Shown here one piece after another: positions 13,697 through 22,077 of a stretch of DNA of 26,314 nt (within the stretch, counting starts at the first letter, position 1; every line of letters begins with the position of its first letter). The notes beneath the pieces are model-generated. The model did not search any database. It had not been told where the DNA came from and saw only the letters and a program-made list of their open reading frames with translations. A program made the position numbers and the translations under genes. Origin of the DNA: a virus. Location: positions 1 to 26,314 of the IMG/VR virus record IMGVR_UViG_3300028607_002693, one strand, 5' to 3'.

Positions 13697-14305
13697 ATGA
13701 AACAATTATTAATTGAAACTCACATTTTTCAACCTATTAAATCTACACTTAATGAAAGTCTTGGAGATGATAATAAAAATCTTGTAGTAGAAGGAATTTT
13801 AGCAACTGTAGAAGTTGAAAATGGGAATGGAAGATATTATTCAAGAGAACTTTGGGAAAGAGAATTGGGTAAATATGCTGAAGTAGTCAAACAAAGACGT
13901 TCAATGGGAGAGCTTGACCATCCTGAATCTGAAGTAATTAATCTAAAAAATGTATCTCATTTAATTAAAGAATTTTGGTGGGAGGGTAAAGAAATAATGG
14001 GTAAAATAGAAATTTTACCTACCCCTTCAGGTAACATATTAGCTGAATTACTTAGAAATAAAGTAGTTTTAGGAGTTTCATCAAGAGGATTAGGTTCATT
14101 AGAAGAAAGAGACGGAATAATGGAAGTTCAAGATGATTTTGCTTTACTTTGTTTTGATTTCGTATCAACACCTTCAAACCCCGGTTCTTATTTTCATACT
14201 CTGAATGAAAATAAAAAAATGAAAGATATAAAAAACACTTATAAAAAAGTTAATGAAATATTAACTGAAATATTATGTTCTAAAGGAACATGCCCAACAT
14301 TTTAA
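13697..14305 (+). CDS. 21: Prohead core protein protease (gp21-like)
   Basis: This 202-residue serine protease matures the prohead by cutting scaffold, internal proteins and the capsid precursor, mainly after Glu in (L/I)-x-E sites. GRYYSRELWERELGKYA is followed by the catalytic His in MGELDHPESE (H75) and the catalytic Ser in VLGVSSRGLGSL (S128 or S129), the herpesvirus-type order shared by T4 gp21 and HK97 proteases. Its own N-terminal region (STLNESLGDD, LVVEGIL) offers possible self-cleavage sites. It lies directly after the leader-bearing genes and before the scaffold, which fits its use of the YLAE|G sites. The length agrees with T4 gp21 (212 residues). The end overlaps the next ORF's upstream ATG. 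Confidence 0.92.
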   Translation: MKQLLIETHIFQPIKSTLNESLGDDNKNLVVEGILATVEVENGNGRYYSRELWERELGKYAEVVKQRRSMGELDHPESEVINLKNVSHLIKEFWWEGKEIMGKIEILPTPSGNILAELLRNKVVLGVSSRGLGSLEERDGIMEVQDDFALLCFDFVSTPSNPGSYFHTLNENKKMKDIKNTYKKVNEILTEILCSKGTCPTF

Positions 14306-14307
14306 CT

Positions 14308-14616
14308 ATGGAAGATTATAAAAAAGCATTTCAAGAATATTTAGCAAAAGAAGGTGTTAGTAAATTAATACCAAATCAAAAAAATAAAAATTTAGATGAA
14401 GAAAATATTTGGAATCTTAATAAATCAACTAATGCCCCTTCAAACTCTGTTCAAGAAATAAATGAAGGAGGTTGGGGTAGAAATAATATTGAATTACATG
14501 AAATTGGGGATGAAATAATGGGTGAATTAAAAAAGGTTGAGCCTGGTTCTACTTTAAATATTCAAATTGAACATTTAGAAGAATTCCAATATAATATAAT
14601 ATTTGATGTTTATTAA
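14308..14616 (+). CDS. Small acidic protein between protease and scaffold
   Basis: From ATG 14308 this is a 102-residue protein, MEDYKKAFQEYLAKEGVSKL; an in-frame ATG at 14290 inside the protease gene would add six residues. The YLAKEG segment resembles the leader consensus but has one extra residue before Glu. The rest is Asn/Glu-rich (EINEGGWGRNNIELHEIGDE) and ends with a beta strand (FQYNIIFDVY). I do not recognise a family. Position between gp21 and gp22 suggests a head-assembly role. A clear terminator follows 24 nt after its stop. Confidence 0.65.
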   Translation: MEDYKKAFQEYLAKEGVSKLIPNQKNKNLDEENIWNLNKSTNAPSNSVQEINEGGWGRNNIELHEIGDEIMGELKKVEPGSTLNIQIEHLEEFQYNIIFDVY

Positions 14617-14640
14617 TAAACCCTAACAAATATACATAAT

Positions 14641-14666
14641 ATCCACAAGAAATTGTGGATTTTTTA
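14641..14666 (+). terminator. Rho-independent terminator after the protease block
   Basis: The perfect 8-bp stem ATCCACAA (14641-14648) / TTGTGGAT (14653-14660) with GAAA loop is followed by a T run from 14661. This ends the operon of core, cargo and protease genes and separates it from scaffold and capsid. Confidence 0.8.
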
Positions 14667-14713
14667 GTTTCCTTGCAATTTTAATATACTTTTATATATG
14701 TATCACTGATAAT

Positions 14714-14733
14714 ATGTCATCCTTATATGACAT
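14714..14733. promoter_or_regulatory. Inverted repeat upstream of scaffold gene
   Basis: ATGTCAT (14714-14720) and ATGACAT (14727-14733) form a perfect 7-bp inverted repeat with CCTTAT between. It lies in the 188-nt gap that separates the terminator from the scaffold ATG at 14805 and could be an operator or mRNA hairpin. No exact TATTTATAAC motif was seen in this gap. Confidence 0.35.
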
Positions 14734-14804
14734 TCACAAATTATTAATTATTATTACGTTATTATTCAATAAACGTATTTCACTAAACAAATTTTAGGAA
14801 AAAA

Positions 14805-16001
14805 ATGTCAACAAACAGAGAATTGTTAAGAAAATCTATTGCGGATGCAAAGGTTTTAAAAGAAACAGCTCTTGCAACTGCTAAAAAAGCATTAGAGGAA
14901 GCATTTACACCTCACTTAAAATCTATGTTATCAGCAAAACTCGAAGAAATGGATAAAGAAATTGAAGAGGGAGACTATAAAATAGATGAAGGTAAGGAAG
15001 AAATTGAAGAATCGCAAGAGGACGGAATTAATTTAGACGAATTATTATCCGAATTAGAAGAGGAAGAATCAAAAGATGGTGATGAAAGTGTAGACGAGAA
15101 AAAGGATGCAGATGACAAACCAAAAGATGATAAAAAAGATTCTAAACCAAAAGAAAAATCAGATGATGATGATAAGGACGATAAGCCCAAATCAGATACT
15201 GAAGATGAAGATGAAGGTGGAGATGAAGTAGATGGAATAGAAGGAGACCTTGATGATGAGGAAATTAATTTAGAAGATTTATCAGAAGAAGAATTTACAT
15301 CTTATATCGAAGATGTTATAAGAGGAATGGTTTCAGCAGGTGAATTAGAAGCTGGTGAAGGATATTCTGAAGGTGATGACTTAGAAGATGTTGAGGGTGT
15401 AGGAGATGGAAAAGGGGCAGAAGGCCCTGATTTAGAAGGAGAAATTGATGATTTAGAAACAGGTACTGACACTCTAGGAACAATGGTAACAGAATATGTC
15501 CCAGAATCTTCAGTAGCAGGAGGTTTAGATAACATTATTAGTTTAATTAAATCAGCAGTTGAAAAAACTCCAGAGTACGCTAAAAAGATTAAAGACTTTG
15601 TTGAAGATTTAGGTTCAGCAGCAGGAAGTGCTATTAGAAACGAAGAAGGTATTAGTCAAGACCAATTCCAATCATTGCAAGAAGAAAATAGAAAAACAAA
15701 TTTATTAAATGGTAAATTAATGTATTCTATAAAAATCTTTAAAGGTAAACAATTAACCGAAGCAAAACAAATAAAAGTTTTAAATGCTTTTGACAAAGCA
15801 AAAACTATTAAAGAAGCTAAAGTAATTTATGCAACTTTAAATGAAAATTTAGAATCAAAAAGAACAATTAAAAAACCTTTAAGAGAAATTAGAGGAAGAG
15901 CTTCACAAACAATAGGAGCAGTTCATAATTCTAGAAAAAAACAGCCAATAGTTGAAAATGAAGCATATGTAAGAATGCAAAAACTAGCGGGATTAAAATA
16001 A
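14805..16001 (+). CDS. 22: Prohead scaffold/core protein (gp22-like)
   Basis: This 398-residue protein is the expected major scaffold around which the capsid shell forms, later degraded by gp21. It has a helical N-terminus (MSTNRELLRKSIADAKVLKE), an extremely acidic Asp/Glu/Lys region (about 45-220) and a helical C-terminus. Sites of the (L/I)-x-E|A type occur at LEE|A (after E32), QLTE|AKQ and TIKE|AKV near the C-terminus. It is longer than T4 gp22 (269 residues), mainly through the acidic region. TTTTAGGAAAAAATG gives a modest Shine-Dalgarno. It lies immediately before the capsid gene, as in T4. The identity rests on composition, cleavage sites and order. Confidence 0.85.
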   Translation: MSTNRELLRKSIADAKVLKETALATAKKALEEAFTPHLKSMLSAKLEEMDKEIEEGDYKIDEGKEEIEESQEDGINLDELLSELEEEESKDGDESVDEKKDADDKPKDDKKDSKPKEKSDDDDKDDKPKSDTEDEDEGGDEVDGIEGDLDDEEINLEDLSEEEFTSYIEDVIRGMVSAGELEAGEGYSEGDDLEDVEGVGDGKGAEGPDLEGEIDDLETGTDTLGTMVTEYVPESSVAGGLDNIISLIKSAVEKTPEYAKKIKDFVEDLGSAAGSAIRNEEGISQDQFQSLQEENRKTNLLNGKLMYSIKIFKGKQLTEAKQIKVLNAFDKAKTIKEAKVIYATLNENLESKRTIKKPLREIRGRASQTIGAVHNSRKKQPIVENEAYVRMQKLAGLK

Positions 16002-16019
16002 TTTAAAAAAAACAAAACA

Positions 16020-17645
16020 ATGAGTTTACAAAAACTTTTAGAAAGTGCGAACCCTTATAAATCACTTCAATCAGATGCAGCAAGATTAGCTAGCAAATGG
16101 GCAAGAACAGGGTTACTTAAAGGCTTAAATGAAGACCAGAGAAATCATATGTCTTTATTATTAGAAAGCCAAGCAAAACAACTTGTGATGGAAAGTTCAC
16201 AAACTGGTGGGGGCACAGGCTCTACAGGAGCATTTACATCAGGAGTTGGTGAACAATGGGCGGGCGTTGCTCTTCCATTAGTAAGAAAAGTATTTGGTAG
16301 TATTGCTGCACAAGAATTTGTATCAGTACAACCAATGAATTTACCTTCGGGACTAGTATTTTATCTAGATTTCCAATATGGTACTAATAAAACTCCTTTT
16401 TCTAAAGGAGATTCAGTATATGGTGATAGTGGTAGTAATGCTCCATTTGGTAACACAGATACAGGTGGATTTTATGGTGCAGGAAGATTTGGATATTCTA
16501 CAAATAATACATCATCAGTAGTTACAGCAACAACTTCATCAGCCAATTGGTCAGATGTTGGATTTGATTCTGATTTTTCAGCATCAGCCACAGGAGGTGA
16601 ATTAACTAAAGTACAAGTTGCTAAATCTGAATTATCAAATTTAGATGAAGCTGGTGTTAGAGGATTTGTATTATCAGGTACTAATTTAACTGTATCAGAA
16701 AACCTCCCACAATTTACATCTAATAGTGCAGATAACGTAACTTGGATTATTAGTGGTTCAGATGCTGATACTACAACTGCTAATGAGTATACAGTTGAAT
16801 ATCAATTACAACCAACTGACCGATATAGAGGTGATTTTGAGGATGGAAACGATGCCTTAACACCTGGTAGTAGTGATATTAGTATTCCAGAAATTAACGT
16901 TGAAATGAGAAGTTCAGCCATAGTTGCTAAAACTAAAAAGTTAAAAGCAGTATGGACTCCTGAGTTTGCTCAAGATTTAAATGCTTACCAATCATTAGAT
17001 GCCGAAGCAGAATTAACATCTATTTTAAGTGATTATATTTCATTAGAAATTGACTTAGAAATTTTAGATATGTTAATTGATGGTGCTTCTGCTGGAACGG
17101 AAATTTGGTCAGCAGTAAACAATCAGTCAATTATTGATAATGAAGGAAATGGAACAATTAGTGATTTAGGATTCTATAATTCACAAGGACAATGGTTCCA
17201 AACATTAGGTACAAAAATCCAAAAATTAAGTAATGTAATTCACCAAAAGACTCTTAGGGGTGGTGCTAACTTCATGGTAATTTCACCAACAGTAAGTACT
17301 ATTATAGAATCAATCCCAGGATTTGCTTCTAATCATACTGGTGATGTTACAAAATCTAATTATGCTTTTGGAGTACAAAAATCAGGAACATTTGGAAGTG
17401 GACAATACAAAGTTTACAAAAACCCTTATATGAAAGAAAACACAATCCTATTAGGATTTAGAGGTTCTCAATTCTTAGAAAGTGGTGCTGTATTTGCCCC
17501 ATATATTCCTTTAATAATGACTCCTCTTGTTTATGACCCAGACACATTTACACCAAGAAAAGGTCTATTAACAAGATACGCTAAGAAATTAGTTAGACCA
17601 GAATTTTATGGTATTGTTAAAGTTAGTGGTTTAAATACTCTATAA
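16020..17645 (+). CDS. 23: Major capsid protein (gp23-like)
   Basis: This 541-residue precursor of the capsid shell subunit has an N-terminal delta-like region rich in Leu, Gln and Glu. Cleavage by gp21 is expected near QLVME|SSQTGG (after E58). Mature regions match T4-family gp23: VGEQWAGVALPLVRKVFGSI, AQEFVSVQPMNLPSGLVFYL and KTKKLKAVWTPEFAQDLNAY, then LDAEAELTSILSDYISLEID. The C-terminus has YDPDTFTPRKGLLTRYAKKL. Residues about 135-270 form a Ser/Thr/Asn/Gly-rich insertion with little similarity to T4, probably a surface domain. No vertex paralogue (gp24) is seen next to it. A strong terminator follows. Confidence 0.96.
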   Translation: MSLQKLLESANPYKSLQSDAARLASKWARTGLLKGLNEDQRNHMSLLLESQAKQLVMESSQTGGGTGSTGAFTSGVGEQWAGVALPLVRKVFGSIAAQEFVSVQPMNLPSGLVFYLDFQYGTNKTPFSKGDSVYGDSGSNAPFGNTDTGGFYGAGRFGYSTNNTSSVVTATTSSANWSDVGFDSDFSASATGGELTKVQVAKSELSNLDEAGVRGFVLSGTNLTVSENLPQFTSNSADNVTWIISGSDADTTTANEYTVEYQLQPTDRYRGDFEDGNDALTPGSSDISIPEINVEMRSSAIVAKTKKLKAVWTPEFAQDLNAYQSLDAEAELTSILSDYISLEIDLEILDMLIDGASAGTEIWSAVNNQSIIDNEGNGTISDLGFYNSQGQWFQTLGTKIQKLSNVIHQKTLRGGANFMVISPTVSTIIESIPGFASNHTGDVTKSNYAFGVQKSGTFGSGQYKVYKNPYMKENTILLGFRGSQFLESGAVFAPYIPLIMTPLVYDPDTFTPRKGLLTRYAKKLVRPEFYGIVKVSGLNTL

Positions 17646-17673
17646 TATTAAGAGTAATTAAATAGATTTTACT

Positions 17674-17705
17674 AAGAGCTGCATTTTGCAGCTCTTTTTT
17701 AATTT
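17674..17705 (+). terminator. Rho-independent terminator after the capsid gene
   Basis: The perfect 10-bp stem AAGAGCTGCA (17674-17683) / TGCAGCTCTT (17687-17696) with a 3-nt loop is followed by Ts. It lies 29 nt after the gp23 stop and ends the scaffold-capsid transcript. Confidence 0.88.
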
Positions 17706-17790
17706 TTATGTCTCCAAACATGCTTAAACGTATGCCTCTACTTTATCACCGCCCCCTACATAATATTTAATATAATGTAATTAAACACCT

Positions 17791-17820
17791 TATAAACATC
17801 ATAATATGTGAATGTTTATA
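17791..17820. promoter_or_regulatory. Inverted repeat in the capsid-neck intergenic gap
   Basis: TATAAACAT (17791-17799) and ATGTTTATA (17812-17820) form a perfect 9-bp inverted repeat with a 12-nt spacer. The 264-nt gap 17646-17909 otherwise contains only the terminator and a TATTTATAAT motif. An operator or processing hairpin is possible. Confidence 0.3.
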
Positions 17821-17882
17821 TAAAAAAATAATACTACTTAAAATTCAAACATTAAAATTTTTACTCAAGAGATAAGTTTTAA

Positions 17883-17892
17883 TATTTATAAT
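17883..17892 (+). promoter_or_regulatory. TATTTATAAT motif, candidate late promoter element
   Basis: This one-base variant of the recurrent motif ends 17 nt before ATG 17910. It lies downstream of a strong terminator, so a new promoter for the neck genes is expected hereabouts. This is the best-placed copy for a promoter role. Confidence 0.5.
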
Positions 17893-17909
17893 AAAATATT
17901 TAATAAATT

Positions 17910-19055
17910 ATGAATGTAAGTATTTGGAATGGAACTTCAACCTTTACAGCAGGAACAACACCTTTTGGATTTTATGATGAGGATACAGATTTCCAAACTG
18001 ATGCAGATAAAGTAGCAGATTATTGTGCAAGAAGTTTAGGATATCCTTTAGTAGATATAGAATTACAATCAGGTTCCTTTTATACAGTTTTTGAAAAAGC
18101 TACAACAGTTTATGGAAATGAACTATATGCTTTTCAAATAAGAGACAATCAACTTTCAATAATGGGAGCCCCAACTGGCTCATTACTTAATACAGCAATT
18201 ATTACTCCCAATTTTGAAACAACAATAAGACTATCAGAGATGTATGGGGCAGAAGCGGGTTCAGGGGGAAATATTCCATATTATTCAGGTTCGATTGCAA
18301 CCACATCAAGTGTTCAAAATTATGATTTAAAAGAATGGGCAGTAAACGAAGGAATAACAGGTTCAATTGAAATAAAAAAAGTATTTTACCAATCACCACC
18401 TGCAATTACAAAATATTATGACCCTTATTCAGGCACAGGGTTTGGTTTTCAAGGATTATTTAATTCTTTTGGGTTTGGGAGTATGAGTCCAGCCATTAGT
18501 TTTTTAATGATGCCTTTAAATTATGATTTACAAACTATTCAAGCAATTGAATTAAATTATACTGTAAGAAAGTCTAATTATAGTTTCCAATTAAGAGATA
18601 ATCAATTAAAAATATTTCCTATCCCTAATGTTGGAAGTGGTCATATATGGTTTGAATACATTAAAAGAAATGAAAGAATAGAAAGTTCTATTGATACTTC
18701 ACAAAGTGATTCAATTACAAATGTATCTAATGCTCCCTATGTAAATATAACTTATAACCAAATAAATTCGGTTGGAAGAGCATGGATATTTGAATATGCT
18801 TTAGCATTATCAAAAGAAATATTAGGATACGTTAGAGGAAAATATACTAATATACCTATCCCAAATGATACTATAACTTTAAATCAAAATGATTTATTAA
18901 CAGATGCAAGAAAAGAACAAGAATTTTTAAGAGAAAAACTGAAAATCTTTTTTGATGAAACTTCTAGACAGGCATTATTAGAAAGAAGAACGAAAGAATC
19001 GGACTTTAATTTAGATGAGATAAAAAAAGTTCCTTTTGTTATATATCTTGGATAA
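17910..19055 (+). CDS. 13: Neck protein (gp13-like)
   Basis: This 381-residue protein shows features of the neck proteins that cap the portal after DNA packaging in T4-like phages. The region ADYCARSLGYPLVDIELQSG, then FYTVFEKATTVYGNELYAFQ, is typical of marine gp13-like proteins. So are the later ITGSIEIKKVFYQ and the repeated FQIRDNQLSI / FQLRDNQLKIFPIP elements. A membrane-like FGFQGLFNSFGFGSM stretch is probably a loop. The C-terminus is helical and charged (DARKEQEFLREKLKIFFDET). It is longer than T4 gp13 (309 residues). The gp14- and gp15-like genes follow, which supports the call. Confidence 0.8.
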   Translation: MNVSIWNGTSTFTAGTTPFGFYDEDTDFQTDADKVADYCARSLGYPLVDIELQSGSFYTVFEKATTVYGNELYAFQIRDNQLSIMGAPTGSLLNTAIITPNFETTIRLSEMYGAEAGSGGNIPYYSGSIATTSSVQNYDLKEWAVNEGITGSIEIKKVFYQSPPAITKYYDPYSGTGFGFQGLFNSFGFGSMSPAISFLMMPLNYDLQTIQAIELNYTVRKSNYSFQLRDNQLKIFPIPNVGSGHIWFEYIKRNERIESSIDTSQSDSITNVSNAPYVNITYNQINSVGRAWIFEYALALSKEILGYVRGKYTNIPIPNDTITLNQNDLLTDARKEQEFLREKLKIFFDETSRQALLERRTKESDFNLDEIKKVPFVIYLG

Positions 19056-19080
19056 TAAATTAATTAATATATTATAAAAT

Positions 19081-19596
19081 ATGTGTGCTCTTTTTGCAGG
19101 AAGTAGAGATGTTTCCTTAATTAGAAAATTTAATAGAGAATTATTAGGTAATATTATTACCCAACAAGCCTCTCTTTATAAATTTAAACTTGAAAAAACT
19201 CAAGTTAATTTGTATGGAGAAGCAAATGGGGAAAAATTTTATGATGGTCCTTTTATATTTAATTGTCTTATAGATAGAGAAGACCAAACTTTCCCCAACC
19301 AAGATATAGGAATTAATTTTAACCAATCTATTAACTTTTATTTTTTAAGAGATGATTTAGTTGATGCAGGTGTAGTTCCTGAAATTGGAGATATAATTTT
19401 ATACCAAGAAAAATATTATGGGGTTGAGGGTTTAATAGAAAATCAATATTTTGGTGGAAAAGACCCAAAATATCCTAATAATGAAAATCCTTTAAATCCT
19501 GGACTAGAAGAATTTGGAAGTAATATATCAATATTAGTTTCAACTTATTACATACCATCTGATAAAGTAAATATTTCACAATATAAAGAAAGGTAA
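19081..19596 (+). CDS. 14: Neck/head-completion protein (gp14-like)
   Basis: This 171-residue protein starts FAGSRDVSLIRKFNRELLGN after MCAL. A beta-rich core follows: VNLYGEANGEKFYDGPFIFN, REDQTFPNQDIGINFNQSIN, DDLVDAGVVPEIGDIILYQE and the YYGVEGLIENQYFGGKDPKY stretch. This layout fits small connector proteins placed after gp13 in T4-like phages. T4 gp14 is longer (256 residues) and the sequence match is only moderate, so another head-tail connector family is possible. It begins 25 nt after the gp13-like gene, which suggests one operon. Confidence 0.65.
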   Translation: MCALFAGSRDVSLIRKFNRELLGNIITQQASLYKFKLEKTQVNLYGEANGEKFYDGPFIFNCLIDREDQTFPNQDIGINFNQSINFYFLRDDLVDAGVVPEIGDIILYQEKYYGVEGLIENQYFGGKDPKYPNNENPLNPGLEEFGSNISILVSTYYIPSDKVNISQYKER

Positions 19597-19600
19597 ATTT

Positions 19601-20614
19601 ATGACAAAAATACGTAAACCTATACCTAAAACACAAAAAGAAATTAGTGTTAGTCAACATGAAGTTTATGATAAAACAACTTCTAACCCTAATGCAAGGT
19701 TAAATCCCAATGAAAATGAAACAGGGATAAGTTTTAATAGGTCTGAAAAACTAAGTTTTAAGGGAGATAAGGTTAAACCCTTTAAAATAGGGTTACAAGA
19801 TTTAGATGAAGCTGTATTCTATTATTTTGAAAAAGTAATTCAACCATTTGTTTTACAAAATGGTGAAAGAATAAAAGTTCCAATAATATATAGTGACCCC
19901 GAAAGATGGAAGAGTTTTAGAAAAGATGGATATTATAGAGATAAGCAAGGAGCAGTAATGCTTCCTATTATTATAATAAAACGAGATAATTTACAAAAAG
20001 ATAGAGGTTTAGCTCATAAGATAGATGCAAATTTTCCCCAGATATATGGTTCATTTCAAAAATCTTTTAATTCAAGAAATTTCTATAGTAATTTTGCAAC
20101 ATTAAATAATAGAGTACCTGAAAAAGAATTTCATGCTATTGTTGTTCCTAATTATATAACTTTAAATTATAGTTGTGTAATTCAAACTTATTATATGAAC
20201 CAGTTAAATAAAATAATTGAATCCATAGAATATGCTTCTGATTCATATTGGGGTGACCCCGAAAGATTTAAATTTAGAGCTTTTATTGATGGTTTTGCTA
20301 CAACAACAGAGATAAATAAGGGAGAAGATAGAATTATTAAAGGAACTTTTGAAATAAGATTAAAAGGACACATAATTTCGGATGTTATTCAAAATGACTT
20401 AAATTCATTGAAGAAATGGAACTCTAAATCTAAAATAATAATCCAAATGGAAACTACTTCTAATAGCGATATATATGAGCCTAATGTTACTAAATTAAAA
20501 GACGGTAGAACAAGGAAAAAAAGACAAGTTAGTAGTAGAATTGATAACATAGGAGATGTTTTACCTGGAAGAGAGGTTCAAGATACAGAACCTGGAACAG
20601 ATTTACGAGAATAA
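19601..20614 (+). CDS. 15: Tail sheath stabilizer/completion protein (gp15-like)
   Basis: This 337-residue protein would cap the tail tube and sheath and join it to the neck. Its order of elements matches T4 gp15: a motif for an early strand (ERIKVPIIYSDPERWKSFRK), a PIIIIKRDNLQKDRG strand corresponding to the LPRINL region, then YITLNYSCVIQTYYMNQLNK, IIESIEYASDSYWGDPERFK and KGTFEIRLKGHIISDV. N- and C-terminal extensions are Lys/Asn/Glu-rich and likely disordered, making it longer than T4 gp15 (272 residues). GAAAGG lies 7 nt before the ATG. The sequence identity is low but the pattern and the gp13-14-15 order make the call good. Confidence 0.75.
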   Translation: MTKIRKPIPKTQKEISVSQHEVYDKTTSNPNARLNPNENETGISFNRSEKLSFKGDKVKPFKIGLQDLDEAVFYYFEKVIQPFVLQNGERIKVPIIYSDPERWKSFRKDGYYRDKQGAVMLPIIIIKRDNLQKDRGLAHKIDANFPQIYGSFQKSFNSRNFYSNFATLNNRVPEKEFHAIVVPNYITLNYSCVIQTYYMNQLNKIIESIEYASDSYWGDPERFKFRAFIDGFATTTEINKGEDRIIKGTFEIRLKGHIISDVIQNDLNSLKKWNSKSKIIIQMETTSNSDIYEPNVTKLKDGRTRKKRQVSSRIDNIGDVLPGREVQDTEPGTDLRE

Positions 20615-20617
20615 AGA

Positions 20618-20983
20618 ATGACTAAGATAAGATTTATAGATAATCTCAAAGTAGGAGCTTATAGCATTAGGGGGGGTGATATAGTTGATAATGTAAATAA
20701 TTATATATTAACTGCTACTGGTGGAGATGCTCTACAAGCAGAATCTGGGGTAGTAATTAAAGATAGTAAATTAGGTGTTGGAACTATCAACCCTACAGCA
20801 ACATTTGAAATATCAAAAGATAATACGGATGATTTACTTTTAATAAGAAATTCAACAACCCTCCAAGGTCTTAGAATTCAAAAAGAAGGCATTTTACAAT
20901 TAATAGAATTTGATATTTTACCTAATTCTATAGATGGAGGTGTAGTTTATAGTGGAGGAAATTTTTATGTGGGAGCACCTTAA
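20618..20983 (+). CDS. Small fibre-like virion protein with a GVGTxNP motif
   Basis: This 121-residue protein starts MTKIRFIDNLKVGAYSIRGG. The middle contains SKLGVGTINPTATFEISKD, the same GxVGIGTxxP element that repeats in the long fibre downstream, followed by LLLIRNSTTLQGLRIQKEG, a beta-helix-like stretch. It appears to be a single-repeat fibre or fibre-attached protein. It begins 3 nt after the gp15-like gene. The small size may mean a whisker or decoration role. No enzyme motif is present. Confidence 0.7.
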   Translation: MTKIRFIDNLKVGAYSIRGGDIVDNVNNYILTATGGDALQAESGVVIKDSKLGVGTINPTATFEISKDNTDDLLLIRNSTTLQGLRIQKEGILQLIEFDILPNSIDGGVVYSGGNFYVGAP

Positions 20984-21001
20984 TCTTAATCTTTTTTTAA
21001 A

Positions 21002-21011
21002 TATTTATAAC
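21002..21011 (+). promoter_or_regulatory. TATTTATAAC motif, candidate late promoter element
   Basis: An exact copy in the 64-nt gap between the two fibre-like genes ends 36 nt before ATG 21048, farther than other copies. Between them lies an A/T-only repeat of TATAAAATTA-type units. Confidence 0.4.
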
Positions 21012-21047
21012 AAATATAAAAATATAAAATTATAAAATTATAAAATT

Positions 21048-21779
21048 ATGTCAACATGGAAAAAAATAGCGGTATCAGGTTCGGATATATCTCAATTTGC
21101 AAATAATACAGGATATGTAACTTCAGTAGAAGGAGGAACAGGAATTGCTTCAACAGGGGGAACAACCCCCGAACTTTCATTAACAGTAAATGAATTAGCA
21201 GAAAAATCAGGACTATTAGTTGGAACTGATAGATTAGTAGGAACAAGTGGTAATTCAAATTTTGCAGAAACAATTAGTGAAATTCCCTTAACTTTATTTG
21301 ATAATGATCTAGAAGCCTCAAGAGGAGATAATAGAGTATTAACAAGTGATGGTGATGGTACTTATACAGCAGAAGCTAATTTACTATTCACAGGTACCGA
21401 ATTAACAATAACAGGAGACCAAATCATAACAGGAGATTTAACAGTACAAGGTACTGCATCTTTCCAAGAAACTACAAATTTATCAATTACTGATAGATTT
21501 ATAAGGCTAGCTTCAGGTTCAGCAGCAACCGGAGATGGTGGTTTAGTAGTACAACAAACTTCCCAAACAGTAGGTGAATTATTTGGATTTGATTCAGGAA
21601 CAACAAGATGGGCATTAACAAGTTCATTTGATGCTTCAGTTTCAGCCTTTACTCCTGATGCTTATTTAGCAGCAGCTTTAATAGGAGCAGGTACTGACCC
21701 AACATCGGTGCCTGATAGATATCAGGCAAAAGGTAATATATTTGTTGGGACTGATCAAGAAATTTGGATTTACTCATAA
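21048..21779 (+). CDS. Tail fibre-like structural protein with WKKxxVxGSD start
   Basis: This 243-residue protein starts MSTWKKIAVSGSDISQFANN, paralleling the PNWKKVIVKGSDANLN start of the long fibre. A Gly/Thr/Ser-rich beta-structured body contains LLFTGTELTITGDQIITGDL and TVQGTASFQETTNLSITDRF, elements common in marine myovirus fibre and baseplate-attached proteins. The end (PDRYQAKGNIFVGTDQEIWI) is a compact closing domain. It is probably a short fibre or a connector carrying the long fibre. Assignment by composition and motifs; the exact place in the virion is unknown. Confidence 0.75.
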   Translation: MSTWKKIAVSGSDISQFANNTGYVTSVEGGTGIASTGGTTPELSLTVNELAEKSGLLVGTDRLVGTSGNSNFAETISEIPLTLFDNDLEASRGDNRVLTSDGDGTYTAEANLLFTGTELTITGDQIITGDLTVQGTASFQETTNLSITDRFIRLASGSAATGDGGLVVQQTSQTVGELFGFDSGTTRWALTSSFDASVSAFTPDAYLAAALIGAGTDPTSVPDRYQAKGNIFVGTDQEIWIYS

Positions 21780-21800
21780 AAAAAATAAAAAAAAGTTATA

Positions 21801-21998
21801 ATGTTAAATTTTGAAAACGTAAAAATTAAAGGAGAAGATATAATAAAAAATCCTAAAATAAGTATTGAACTTGAAGATAAAGAATTGGAATTTTTACTAT
21901 TAACTATAAAAAATTCATTATTCAAAGGGGAATATGTTGAATTACTTTATAATTTAACTTTAAAATTACAAACACATTATCAAAAAATAAAAAAATAA
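21801..21998 (+). CDS. Small charged protein between fibre genes
   Basis: This 65-residue protein, MLNFENVKIKGEDIIKNPKI onward, is rich in Lys, Glu and Leu and probably has a helical C-terminal half (NLTLKLQTHYQKIKK). It has no motif I recognise. It lies between two fibre genes and could be a chaperone or regulator of fibre assembly by position alone. Confidence 0.6.
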   Translation: MLNFENVKIKGEDIIKNPKISIELEDKELEFLLLTIKNSLFKGEYVELLYNLTLKLQTHYQKIKK

Positions 21999-22077
21999 TA
22001 ATTTAATATTATTGGCTCTAAAAAAGAGAAGTGGGCATCACACATTTGATGTAACCAACCTATAAAATTAAAAATAA

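Noticed and set aside
14975-15535. Minus-strand Ser/Pro-rich open frames
   Set aside because: They are reverse-complement shadows of the Asp/Glu-rich scaffold gene; GAT/GAA codons read backwards give Ser codons.
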